Source: Acholeplasmataceae bacterium
GTDB lineage: Bacteria; Bacillota_I; Bacilli_A; Acholeplasmatales; Acholeplasmataceae
Reading direction: 5' to 3'
NCBI GenBank assembly: GCA_030656435.1
Contig: JAUSOA010000280.1
Span: 1-10,721 of the forward strand
DNA: 10,721 nt
In this document: piece by piece, positions 1 to 6,254 of the stretch
How the letters are laid out: each line of letters starts with the position of its first letter
How positions within the stretch are numbered: position 1 is the first letter of the stretch
Position numbers and translations under genes: made by a program
Notes under the pieces: model-generated
Seen by the model: only the letters and a program-made list of their open reading frames with translations
What the model was told of the DNA's origin: nothing
The model's database searches: none

Positions 1-1164
1 GTCATGCTTTTCATCATCAGTCATATGATGAAATGCCTTTTCCTTTATACGAATTGGATTAAAATTTTCGTTTGGAACCAATTTCTTGCTGATGACATGT
101 TCGACAAGATATTTTGCTATTGCAGGTGCTGCAGTTAAACCTGGAGAATCTATTCCTGCCACATGATAAAATCCTTTAAATTCAATAGACTCTTTAATAT
201 AAAAATCATCATAGGTAGAGGATGCACGAATTCCAGCAAAAGTACGAATGTTTAATTCATAAGGAATCGAATCAACTAAACGCTTGACATCTATTTTTAT
301 TTGATCAAAACCACTTTTTGTATTGGATAGCAAATCCCTTTCCTCAATCAAAGTAGAGGTTGGACCAATTAAAACATTCCCGTGGACCTGAGGAACTACA
401 AGAACACCTTTTCCTTTATCAGAAGGAAGAGCATAAAGTACATGCTTATATAGATCCTTTGCTTTTCTATCTAGAACAAGATATTCTCCCTTTCTTGGTT
501 TGATTTGATAACCTACATTATTTTCAAGCATGTGCGCAATTTGATCAGCAAAAATACCAGCTGCATTAATCACATTTCTAGTTTCTATATAGCGATTAAA
601 ATTGATTTCAAGACGAAAAGAATCCCCTATTTTTTTAATTCCAGTGACTTCACTATTCTTTTGAAATTCAACACCATTTAAGATTGCATTTTCAAGACAT
701 GCAAAAGCAACCTCCCAAGGATAAGTTACCTTTGTCGTGGGAAGTGATAAAACTTTTGTTGCATTTTTGGTTAGTAAGGGTTCTAATTTTCTTGCTTCAT
801 CTATATCTAATATCTTCGCATCCAAAACTTGATTGAATAACGCTCTTTGATAAAGCTCATGTAATAGTATTTCCTCATCTTTTCCTCGAGCAACAACAAA
901 ACCACCCGTTCTGAGTAAGGGTATCGATAATTCTTTTTCCATACTGTCGTAGAGTTTATTTCCCTCTACACAAAGTCTTGCTTTGAGTGAACCTTCTTTT
1001 GGATCATGACCAGCATGAATGATTGCACTGTTTGCAATCGTTTGACCGTTAACTGCATCATTTTCCTTTTCTAAAACCAAAACCTTCGTTTTGTATTTTG
1101 CTAACTCTCTAGCGATGTTTGCTCCAACAATTCCAGAGCCTATTACTACATAATCATATCTCAT
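1..1164 (-). CDS. glpA: GlpA-type FAD-dependent glycerol-3-phosphate dehydrogenase (partial, 3' end off window)
   Basis: The first 388 residues of a flavoprotein of the DAO superfamily are visible; the C-terminus lies beyond base 1. The N-terminus is a Rossmann FAD-binding fold with GSGIVG at residues 9-14 and an acidic residue (E32) after the second strand. NSAIIHAGHD (45-54), NAAG (200-203), PRKGEY (223-228) and AGIDSPGLTAAPAIA (336-350) are typical of the short GlpA-like oxidoreductases of Firmicutes, which often end in a BFD-like [2Fe-2S] domain; that part would be outside the window. The expected reaction is oxidation of sn-glycerol-3-phosphate to dihydroxyacetone phosphate at the membrane. 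The ATG at 1164 is preceded by a strong AAGGAGGG site. The gene follows glpP by 92 nt, which supports glycerol-3-phosphate over a related 2-hydroxyacid such as 2-hydroxyglutarate as substrate. The family is clear; the substrate rests on context. Confidence 0.8.
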   Translation of the reverse strand, partial: MRYDYVVIGSGIVGANIARELAKYKTKVLVLEKENDAVNGQTIANSAIIHAGHDPKEGSLKARLCVEGNKLYDSMEKELSIPLLRTGGFVVARGKDEEILLHELYQRALFNQVLDAKILDIDEARKLEPLLTKNATKVLSLPTTKVTYPWEVAFACLENAILNGVEFQKNSEVTGIKKIGDSFRLEINFNRYIETRNVINAAGIFADQIAHMLENNVGYQIKPRKGEYLVLDRKAKDLYKHVLYALPSDKGKGVLVVPQVHGNVLIGPTSTLIEERDLLSNTKSGFDQIKIDVKRLVDSIPYELNIRTFAGIRASSTYDDFYIKESIEFKGFYHVAGIDSPGLTAAPAIAKYLVEHVISKKLVPNENFNPIRIKEKAFHHMTDDEKHD

Positions 1165-1168
1165 ATTG

Positions 1169-1176
1169 CCCTCCTT
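1169..1176 (-). promoter_or_regulatory. Ribosome binding site of glpA-like gene
   Basis: On the minus strand this reads AAGGAGGG, a near-perfect anti-16S match four bases upstream of the ATG at 1164. It fixes the start codon of a gene whose other end is not visible. Confidence 0.85.
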
Positions 1177-1184
1177 AGATATTG

Positions 1185-1223
1185 AAAAAAGAGAAAAAAC
1201 AAACAAATATTATTTTTTTCTCT
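1185..1223 (-). terminator. Candidate terminator/attenuator hairpin between glpP and glpA
   Basis: On the minus strand AGAGAAAAAA (1223-1214) pairs perfectly with TTTTTTCTCT (1199-1190) across a 14-nt AT-rich loop, and five further Ts follow. The stem is AU-rich and therefore weak, as expected of a conditional attenuator rather than a strong terminator. The 5' arm shares bases with the motif CCAAGAGAG (1228-1220), so a protein bound there would block stem formation. GlpP proteins are known to act by antitermination in leaders of glycerol genes, so this hairpin is a plausible target. That it terminates transcription is inferred. Confidence 0.5.
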
Positions 1224-1228
1224 CTTGG
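1220..1228 (-). promoter_or_regulatory. Repeated glp leader motif CCAAGAGAG, copy 2 (before glpA)
   Basis: The minus-strand 9-mer CCAAGAGAG lies in the glpP-glpA gap. An identical 9-mer lies in the glpP leader at 1873-1881. Here its 3' half (GAGAG) runs into the 5' arm of the attenuator hairpin. The repetition before two genes of one regulon suggests a recognition site for GlpP on the RNA; this is inference from position. Confidence 0.45.
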
Positions 1229-1256
1229 TCTCTTTTTAGATTAAAATGGTTTTAAA

Positions 1257-1799
1257 TTATAAGGTCCAGAACTCACTGTTGCTTGTGGTTATGGCAACCG
1301 CTCCTGAACTTAAGCATTTCTGAATTTGGATTTTGTCCTTAATAAGGCCACCCATCCAAATTTTTGCATTTGTGTGTTTCCTAATCTCGCCAATCATTTC
1401 AATCGATAACGCAGGTAAAATCTCTACATAATCTGGCATTAGTTTTTCAGTCATCTCAAGACTTTGTCTCAAGGATATGGAATCCTTCAAAAAGAAACGA
1501 AAGACACCAATAACTCCTCTTTTTTTGCATATTTCGATGACTTTAGGTTTTGATGAGATGATTCCATCGACTTCTAGACTCTGAATTAAGTAGATTGCTC
1601 CATATTCATCAGCAGAGAGACCCTTGATTAATTCAGAATGAATAAAAACTTTTTTCTTGTTATCCTTCATGATTTTGACCAAATCATTGAGCTGAGCAAG
1701 TTGAAAATTCATCAGAATACCGTATGTCAGTGGAAGTGAGATGAACTTCTTAAAATCTGTGAAGTTGCTAATCGCAGGAATGACTTGTTGATTGATCAT
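1257..1799 (-). CDS. glpP: Glycerol-3-phosphate-responsive antiterminator GlpP
   Basis: This 180-residue protein matches the GlpP family in full. Members adopt a TIM-barrel-like fold, bind glycerol-3-phosphate and RNA, and let RNA polymerase read through terminators in leaders of glp genes. Conserved segments are VFIHSELIKGL (51-61), DGIISSK (78-84), GVFRFF (98-103), PDYVEILPAL (122-131), WMGGLI (148-153) and the phosphate-binding-like GAVAITTSN (166-174). The ATG at 1799 is chosen because AAGGAG ends six bases before it; an upstream in-frame TTG at 1829 would place the ribosome site inside the coding region. The gene is first in its transcript, behind a consensus promoter and its own attenuator, and is followed by a glycerol-3-phosphate dehydrogenase, its expected regulatory target. 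Confidence 0.93.
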   Translation of the reverse strand: MINQQVIPAISNFTDFKKFISLPLTYGILMNFQLAQLNDLVKIMKDNKKKVFIHSELIKGLSADEYGAIYLIQSLEVDGIISSKPKVIEICKKRGVIGVFRFFLKDSISLRQSLEMTEKLMPDYVEILPALSIEMIGEIRKHTNAKIWMGGLIKDKIQIQKCLSSGAVAITTSNSEFWTL

Positions 1800-1805
1800 A
1801 ATGTG

Positions 1806-1811
1806 CTCCTT
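1806..1811 (-). promoter_or_regulatory. Ribosome binding site that decides the glpP start
   Basis: AAGGAG on the minus strand, six bases before the ATG at 1799. It rules against the longer reading from the TTG at 1829. Confidence 0.8.
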
Positions 1812-1830
1812 AATAAAAATAAATAGCAAA

Positions 1831-1858
1831 GCAAAAAGGCTAACGAATCAGCATTTTT
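1831..1858 (-). terminator. Attenuator hairpin with UUCG loop in the glpP leader
   Basis: On the minus strand GCTGA-TTCG-TTAGC forms a five-pair stem (one G-U pair) capped by a UUCG tetraloop. It is extended by five A-U pairs on the far side of one mismatch, and the Ts of the 3' arm form a U-tract. The hairpin lies between the promoter and the glpP ribosome site, so it should stop transcription before glpP unless antitermination occurs. Autoregulation by GlpP is the simplest reading and is inferred. Confidence 0.6.
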
Positions 1859-1872
1859 AAACCTCGCTCTAA

Positions 1873-1881
1873 CTCTCTTGG
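1873..1881 (-). promoter_or_regulatory. Repeated glp leader motif CCAAGAGAG, copy 1 (before glpP)
   Basis: The minus-strand 9-mer is identical to the one at 1220-1228. It lies early in the predicted leader RNA, 14 nt before the attenuator hairpin. It could sit in the loop of an upstream stem formed by AAGCC and GGTTT, with one G-U pair. It is a candidate RNA site for GlpP. Confidence 0.45.
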
Positions 1882-1902
1882 CTTTTCTTAAGTTACAATT
1901 TG

Positions 1903-1931
1903 ATTATAAGTCTTTTCATGAAAAATGTCAA
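1903..1931 (-). promoter_or_regulatory. Consensus sigma-A promoter of the glpP operon
   Basis: On the minus strand TTGACA (1931-1926), a 17-base spacer and TATAAT (1908-1903) form a perfect vegetative promoter. Transcription should begin near 1896, giving a leader of about 95 nt that carries the CCAAGAGAG motif and the hairpin. Such a strong promoter fits a gene controlled after initiation. The spacer holds the 12-base palindrome TTTTCATGAAAA (1913-1924), a possible operator. Confidence 0.88.
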
Positions 1932-1942
1932 GTTTGTTTTCA

Positions 1943-1960
1943 TGCATATCTATTGCATAT
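1943..1960. repeat. Direct repeat TGCATAT x2 between divergent promoters
   Basis: TGCATAT occurs at 1943-1949 and 1954-1960, with starts 11 bases apart, about one helical turn. The pair lies between the glpP promoter and the promoter of the plus-strand gene, and the second copy overlaps the latter's -35 region. It could be a regulator site or chance in AT-rich DNA. Confidence 0.35.
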
Positions 1961-1983
1961 ATTTTATGATTTAGTGATATAAT
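1953..1983 (+). promoter_or_regulatory. Extended -10 promoter of the plus-strand gene
   Basis: TGATATAAT (1975-1983) is a TGn-extended -10 element with a perfect TATAAT. A poor -35 (TTGCAT, 1953-1958) sits at an over-long 19-base spacing, so the extended -10 probably carries recognition. Transcription would start near 1990, about 30 nt before the ATG at 2020. Confidence 0.65.
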
Positions 1984-2019
1984 ATGAGAACAAGATTATT
2001 AAGAAAGTTAGTGATTTAA

Positions 2020-2868
2020 ATGAAAAGTGGAAAAAACGTAATTATTTATGTGATGGGTATCGCAGGGTCAGCAGTTTTTCTTGTTGCGGTTCTTATGCTC
2101 CTATATGGAGATGAACTTGATCAGATGTTTAATGTTATTGGTATACGTGTTGCAACCGTCTTTGTGGCCTTTGCATCATTTTTATCCAGTATGCTTTTTA
2201 GTTTACTAATTTTACTACACAACCGAACAGTTGGCAAAATCAATGATGATACAAACCGTCGCGCAGAGCTTTTTAGAGAACAGCAATTTGCATCCTCAAA
2301 TTACTCAATTATTGAATTCATGGACCGTATGCTGATCTACGCTGAATCTGAAAGATATGTGCAAAGATTAGTGCAAAGAAGAAGTATGATTTTTCACATG
2401 ATTGAAGAAGATTTGAGTGAAGAAGATATTTATAATCATCCTGAAAATTACCGATTTGTTTCCGTTAAAATTCCATTTAGAGTCATTGAAGGAAAGATTA
2501 TATCAAGCATCACTTTTGACAAACTTAGATTTGAAAGAAATGGTGTCAATTATGAGTTTATTACCCCCCCTTCAGAGCATGAAAGTAGAGCATTTTTACT
2601 ATATAATGAACATACGAAAAGAAACAATGTAATCATCAATTTAATCATTAAAATCAATAGTGTCTTCTATGATCCAAGTGCGATTAATATTTTCTCGAAA
2701 ATTAAAATTTATATCAACATAACAAGCTTACTTAATGTTAAGGTTAAGGGAAATAGTGAACTCTATTTCACAAACCCTGAACAAATCGAAGGCGATGGAA
2801 CCAACACTTATCGTATTAACTCGGCAAATTTTACATTGACTGAAATGCCTAGAATTGTTAGTAAATAA
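2020..2868 (+). CDS. Uncharacterised membrane protein with two N-terminal helices
   Basis: I do not recognise this 282-residue protein. Two hydrophobic segments (about residues 7-29 and 44-66) are joined by a short acidic loop. A basic, helix-prone stretch follows (about 68-130, with many R, E and Q), then a mainly beta-prone soluble part to the end, without cysteines or an evident catalytic motif. The likely topology has both termini in the cytoplasm, as a membrane-anchored cytoplasmic domain; this is inferred from the charges. The ATG is preceded only by a weak AAGAAAG 12 bases away, so translation may be modest. It is the only plus-strand gene here, with its own promoter divergent from glpP, and its stop is 3 nt from the stop of the converging gene. 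A run of seven Cs (2564-2570) lies in frame within it. Confidence 0.75.
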   Translation: MKSGKNVIIYVMGIAGSAVFLVAVLMLLYGDELDQMFNVIGIRVATVFVAFASFLSSMLFSLLILLHNRTVGKINDDTNRRAELFREQQFASSNYSIIEFMDRMLIYAESERYVQRLVQRRSMIFHMIEEDLSEEDIYNHPENYRFVSVKIPFRVIEGKIISSITFDKLRFERNGVNYEFITPPSEHESRAFLLYNEHTKRNNVIINLIIKINSVFYDPSAINIFSKIKIYINITSLLNVKVKGNSELYFTNPEQIEGDGTNTYRINSANFTLTEMPRIVSK

Positions 2869-2871
2869 AAT

Positions 2872-3879
2872 CTATTTCACTTTCATTTCTAAGACATTAA
2901 ATTCATTTTTAAAAACCTTATAAGCATAGGAAATTGAGTCATCAATTGCTTGGTTGATATCATCATGAGGAAGTTGTAAATCCTTAGATAATTCAGGTTC
3001 AATATAAGTTTTTCTAGACATTATTTTCAGGAATTGAGTCGGATGAAGTCCAGGCTCGATTCCTTTTTTTCTATATTGTGATTTTAGCCTAGCAAAGCCA
3101 ATATAAGCAAGTGCTTTGGGAACGGTTATTACTTTTTTATTTGGCATATCCATTGCAATAAGCACCCTGTGAATCAACTGTTTCCAATCCATGTTGAAGT
3201 AGCCTATTGGGTAGCATTTTTTCATGTCCCCAAATAGTATTGAGTGATAAATTGCATGGGCAACTTGATTCACCGTAACCATGGCTGTTCCACCTTTCGG
3301 AAAAAGGATAGTTTTCGGTTTTTCAAACTGTTTTACAAATATAGTCCATACAGGCTTTCTTCCATTTTGAACCCCAAAAATATAAGGTAGCTCTAAAACA
3401 TTAACGAAAAATTTTTCATCAGCGAAAGCTAATGCGACACGCTCTTGTTCGATTCGACTTCTAATATATGGATGGTGTTTTTCTAGTTTTAAATGAGTCC
3501 AAGTTTTAGCAAAATAAGAAAAATAGGATCCTAGTATTACAGCATGACGAATACCAACTTTTTTCGCTATTTTCAGCATGCGTGATAGAGGCTCAATATT
3601 ATACTTAACATAAGCATCATAAACTGGTGCTTCAAACTCTACTCTTTCATCAACTCCAGCAGCAAATACAAAGGCATCATACCCCATAAATACCTTTTCG
3701 ATTTCCTTATCGCTCATGGTCATATAGTTGTTTAGTATTACTTTCATTTGTTTAGGAATATCAAGATTTTCTGGCACTGGCGGAAGTGATATAGAACTCA
3801 CACTATGACCATTTTCAATCATCAGTTTTGCAGCAGCTGAGCCAAGCAAACCTGTTCCGCCTAAAATGATTATTTTCAT
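2872..3879 (-). CDS. NAD(P)-dependent epimerase/dehydratase-like protein (extended SDR)
   Basis: This 335-residue protein has the extended short-chain dehydrogenase/reductase layout. GGTGLLG (7-13) is the nucleotide-binding glycine motif, FAAGVDE (72-78) follows strand beta-4, and LGSYF (116-120) carries the usual active-site serine. YIRSRIEQE (138-146) aligns with the YxxxK catalytic motif but has Arg142 where lysine is expected. C-terminal residues 220-335 form a variable substrate domain. Relatives act on nucleotide sugars or similar compounds; the substrate cannot be named. AGAGGTG overlaps the stop codon of the LtaS-like gene and the gap is only 10 nt, so the two are probably cotranscribed and coupled. 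No terminator is visible after it. The Lys-to-Arg change could reduce classical dehydrogenase activity or indicate a binding role. Confidence 0.82.
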   Translation of the reverse strand: MKIIILGGTGLLGSAAAKLMIENGHSVSSISLPPVPENLDIPKQMKVILNNYMTMSDKEIEKVFMGYDAFVFAAGVDERVEFEAPVYDAYVKYNIEPLSRMLKIAKKVGIRHAVILGSYFSYFAKTWTHLKLEKHHPYIRSRIEQERVALAFADEKFFVNVLELPYIFGVQNGRKPVWTIFVKQFEKPKTILFPKGGTAMVTVNQVAHAIYHSILFGDMKKCYPIGYFNMDWKQLIHRVLIAMDMPNKKVITVPKALAYIGFARLKSQYRKKGIEPGLHPTQFLKIMSRKTYIEPELSKDLQLPHDDINQAIDDSISYAYKVFKNEFNVLEMKVK

Positions 3880-3884
3880 GGATT

Positions 3885-3891
3885 CACCTCT
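3885..3891 (-). promoter_or_regulatory. Ribosome binding site of the SDR gene overlapping the upstream stop
   Basis: AGAGGTG on the minus strand, ending five bases before the ATG at 3879. It overlaps the TAG of the LtaS-like gene (3890-3892), which supports translational coupling. Confidence 0.7.
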
Positions 3892-5851
3892 AATCCTGAA
3901 TCTTAAAATAATTGGTTCTCAATATTTTTTTTGATAATTGATAATAGAGTGTTGCTTGAACCATCACACCGTTTCCATTGATGGTAGGATCTGCAAGCAT
4001 CATGAATGTTGATCCATCATAGACTGCATAATTTTTATAGAGAACGAAATTTCCTGTGGTTCCAAAAATGTCATTTCCAACATAGTGATTATATTTTCCA
4101 TTTAAGCCAAACATATTATTAATCATGGGTAATATATCAAAAGAAGTTGAAAGCATTGAAATTTTTTTGTTTTGAATTCCATCCGCCCAAATATATAGAT
4201 TTCCTCTATGCTTTAAATGATGTGCATCAATGCCTTTATATTCTTCATAATCATCTTGATTCATCGTATATGGATAATGGTCTCCTGATAGTAAAATTAC
4301 AGTGTTTTCTAGCATATCCCTATCATCAAGATCCTCAAAAAGCATTCCTAGCATATCATCAAGTTCTAATTGAGTTGCTAGATAGTACTTTATCGAGTCT
4401 GAAATCGAGTCACCGTAATGATTTTCAATAACATCTAAATGCTTTTGTGCAACAACATGATTTTTTGTATAAGGTGAATGTCCCGAGAAGGTAATAACAA
4501 AACTAAAAAACGGAGTGGGTTCACCAATAATATATTCTCTCGCATGCTCATAGAAGATGGTATCGAATTTCTTATTGAAATCGTCTAGACCAAGTTCATC
4601 TCTACCGTAAAAATGATCATAGCCTAGTCCAGCATAGCTTATATATCTTGTGTAGAACTCTTTATAGTTTCCGTGCGTTGCATTTGTCTGGTAACCTTGA
4701 TTCTTAAATAATGAAGCAAGCGATGTAGAATAGGAATTCTTGTTGAACATAAAGGAGGTTGGACCGTCCTCGATAGAAGGAACAAGACTTGTATTGAAAA
4801 TGAATTCAGTATCACTTGTTGTTCTTTGAAAAACAGGTGTGAAATGATTTTGAAAATCGAGTCCTTCTGTTTTTAATTTATAAAGATTTGGTGTCAATTC
4901 TTCGGATAAAGCCATTTCATCATAGCTTTCTGCTAAGATAAAGATTAGATTTTTCCCGATAAAAATATCTGTGTATTCATTTTCCACATGATTTTTATGA
5001 TTATCTTCAAAGTATGCATCTAGGAAAGTCCTATCTCTTGGATTTTTGAATCGTGGTGTCAAGGTATCTGACAAATCAGTGACAAGTAAATTGAATGTTC
5101 CAAAGCGTGTCGCGAAATGCGTGCGATTAAAAATTGTTATATAGAGATAATGGTCACTTGTATGTGGTCTATCACTGGATACTTGATAGTTTGCATTTAG
5201 ATTCACAAGAATGAAGAGCAGGCTTGGAAATAGTAAAGCCTTCATAAAAAAACTTGATTTAATATCAATATGTGAGGTATTTTTATTTCTTAGATAATAA
5301 TAGATGGAGATACCAACAACAAGCAAAATAAGAATTTGAAGAATCTCAAACTTATACATGCTTTCTCCGGATTCGATGCCTTCTCTTAGTGAAACTGCTT
5401 CTCTAAAACTAAAGAAGTCTCTAAAGATTCTAAAATAGATATCTTGACCCAGAAGATAAACCGCATAAAACGAAATGATAAAAATATCAAAAATGCGACT
5501 CATTTTTATAGGTAAAATCATTGAAAATATAACGAGAATACTAAGTCCAAGTAGTATTGAAAATATATAAATCATCGAAAAGCTTAGTGAATTTTTAAGT
5601 AAAAACAATATGTCCATAGTCAACATAGCAATACCTAAGATAAATTTGTCAAGATACGTTAAATAGTTTTTTTGAAGCCACGATTTATTGATATAAATGA
5701 AATAACCAATCAACAAGAGTGAAAGCGAAAAAAGAATCCATTTGAAAATATCCTTGACGATATAATCACTTATAAAAATCAATTGAAAAGCATGGATGAT
5801 TGCCAAGCCTAATAGAATGTATGCAATTACTTTAAGTTGTTTTCTACACAT
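3890..5851 (-). CDS. LtaS-like membrane phosphoglycerol transferase/sulfatase-fold protein
   Basis: This 653-residue protein has a membrane part followed by an extracellular sulfatase-fold domain, as in lipoteichoic acid synthase. About seven hydrophobic segments fall near residues 7-28, 36-54, 68-86, 89-113, 119-137, 168-186 and 201-218, more than the five of S. aureus LtaS. The catalytic domain runs from about 298: NLIFILAESYDE (301-312, metal ligand E308), TTSDTEF (344-350, nucleophile probably T345), THGN (392-395), FSGHSPY (455-461) and LSGDHYP (521-527, D523 and H524). These correspond to the metal and active-site residues of LtaS. The enzyme probably transfers or hydrolyses a phospho-alcohol such as phosphoglycerol outside the membrane. 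True LtaS activity is not shown; phosphoethanolamine transferase or another polymer is possible. The ATG follows a GGGG-rich ribosome site. It heads a two-gene unit with the SDR protein. Confidence 0.85.
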   Translation of the reverse strand: MCRKQLKVIAYILLGLAIIHAFQLIFISDYIVKDIFKWILFSLSLLLIGYFIYINKSWLQKNYLTYLDKFILGIAMLTMDILFLLKNSLSFSMIYIFSILLGLSILVIFSMILPIKMSRIFDIFIISFYAVYLLGQDIYFRIFRDFFSFREAVSLREGIESGESMYKFEILQILILLVVGISIYYYLRNKNTSHIDIKSSFFMKALLFPSLLFILVNLNANYQVSSDRPHTSDHYLYITIFNRTHFATRFGTFNLLVTDLSDTLTPRFKNPRDRTFLDAYFEDNHKNHVENEYTDIFIGKNLIFILAESYDEMALSEELTPNLYKLKTEGLDFQNHFTPVFQRTTSDTEFIFNTSLVPSIEDGPTSFMFNKNSYSTSLASLFKNQGYQTNATHGNYKEFYTRYISYAGLGYDHFYGRDELGLDDFNKKFDTIFYEHAREYIIGEPTPFFSFVITFSGHSPYTKNHVVAQKHLDVIENHYGDSISDSIKYYLATQLELDDMLGMLFEDLDDRDMLENTVILLSGDHYPYTMNQDDYEEYKGIDAHHLKHRGNLYIWADGIQNKKISMLSTSFDILPMINNMFGLNGKYNHYVGNDIFGTTGNFVLYKNYAVYDGSTFMMLADPTINGNGVMVQATLYYQLSKKILRTNYFKIQD

Positions 5852-5888
5852 AGTATCCCCTACAAAATTTTCGTTAACTGTTATCTTA

Positions 5889-5894
5889 ATTATA
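5889..5894 (-). promoter_or_regulatory. Possible -10 box for the LtaS-like operon
   Basis: TATAAT on the minus strand, 37 bases upstream of the start codon and ten bases beyond the terminator stem of the previous operon. A good -35 is not seen at standard spacing; CTGACA in the terminator stem is about 21 bases away. The promoter call is tentative. Confidence 0.4.
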
Positions 5895-5899
5895 CATCA

Positions 5900-5923
5900 A
5901 AAGAGGCTGACTCGGTGTCAGCC
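5900..5923 (-). terminator. Intrinsic terminator of the polymerase-YolD operon
   Basis: GGCTGAC-ACCGA-GTCAGCC on the minus strand is a perfect seven-pair GC-rich stem with a five-base loop, followed by TCTTTT. It lies just after the YolD-like stop at 5928. On the plus strand the stem is followed by TTTATT, but no plus-strand gene enters it. Confidence 0.85.
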
Positions 5924-5927
5924 TTTA

Positions 5928-6254
5928 TTAAAGATAAATTTCTAAAATACTTTTAGCATCAATTTTCTCGAAGGTTGAAAGAATAATGACTTGGTAAATC
6001 CAATCGATTTTACGAATTCTTCCAAAGGTAGAGCGCATATAGCCATCTACATAGTATTCGATTTCAATTTCCAAGTTTTGGTGCAGCGCAAGTTGAAGCT
6101 TATGGTTCATTTCTTCATACTGATCATCACTTAAAATTGGTTTTTCTTTTTTTCCTAGGCGGTACTTTAGTTCTTTAATCATCGAGTGATAGCCAACAAG
6201 TGCATCAAATGGAGCCCATTTGATAATTCCTCGATCCACGTAATGATTATGCAT
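5928..6254 (-). CDS. YolD-like protein
   Basis: This 108-residue protein carries the YolD-family signature DRGIIKWAPFDAL at residues 7-19, followed by a helix with a basic patch (KYRLGKKEK) and a beta-rich C-terminal half (EIEIEYYVDGYM onwards). YolD-like genes in Bacillus and relatives typically sit beside UvrX/YqjW-type Y-family polymerases; their biochemical role is not well established and a UmuD-like or DNA-damage accessory role has been suggested. The ATG at 6254 follows GGAGGT after four bases; a TTG at 6266 would put the ribosome site inside the gene and is rejected. Its first 8 nt overlap the end of the polymerase gene, and a strong terminator follows. The pair should be made together. 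Confidence 0.87.
   Translation of the reverse strand: MHNHYVDRGIIKWAPFDALVGYHSMIKELKYRLGKKEKPILSDDQYEEMNHKLQLALHQNLEIEIEYYVDGYMRSTFGRIRKIDWIYQVIILSTFEKIDAKSILEIYL

Noticed and set aside
1800..1829. Ten-residue N-terminal extension of GlpP from a TTG at 1829
   Set aside because: The AAGGAG site lies inside that extension and points to the ATG at 1799, where family similarity begins.
2417..2632. 71-residue plus-strand reading frame inside the orphan gene
   Set aside because: It is a frame shadow, with no ribosome site and no separate family similarity.
4147..4431. 94-residue plus-strand frame opposite the LtaS-like gene
   Set aside because: It lies antisense to the conserved catalytic domain and has no start signals.
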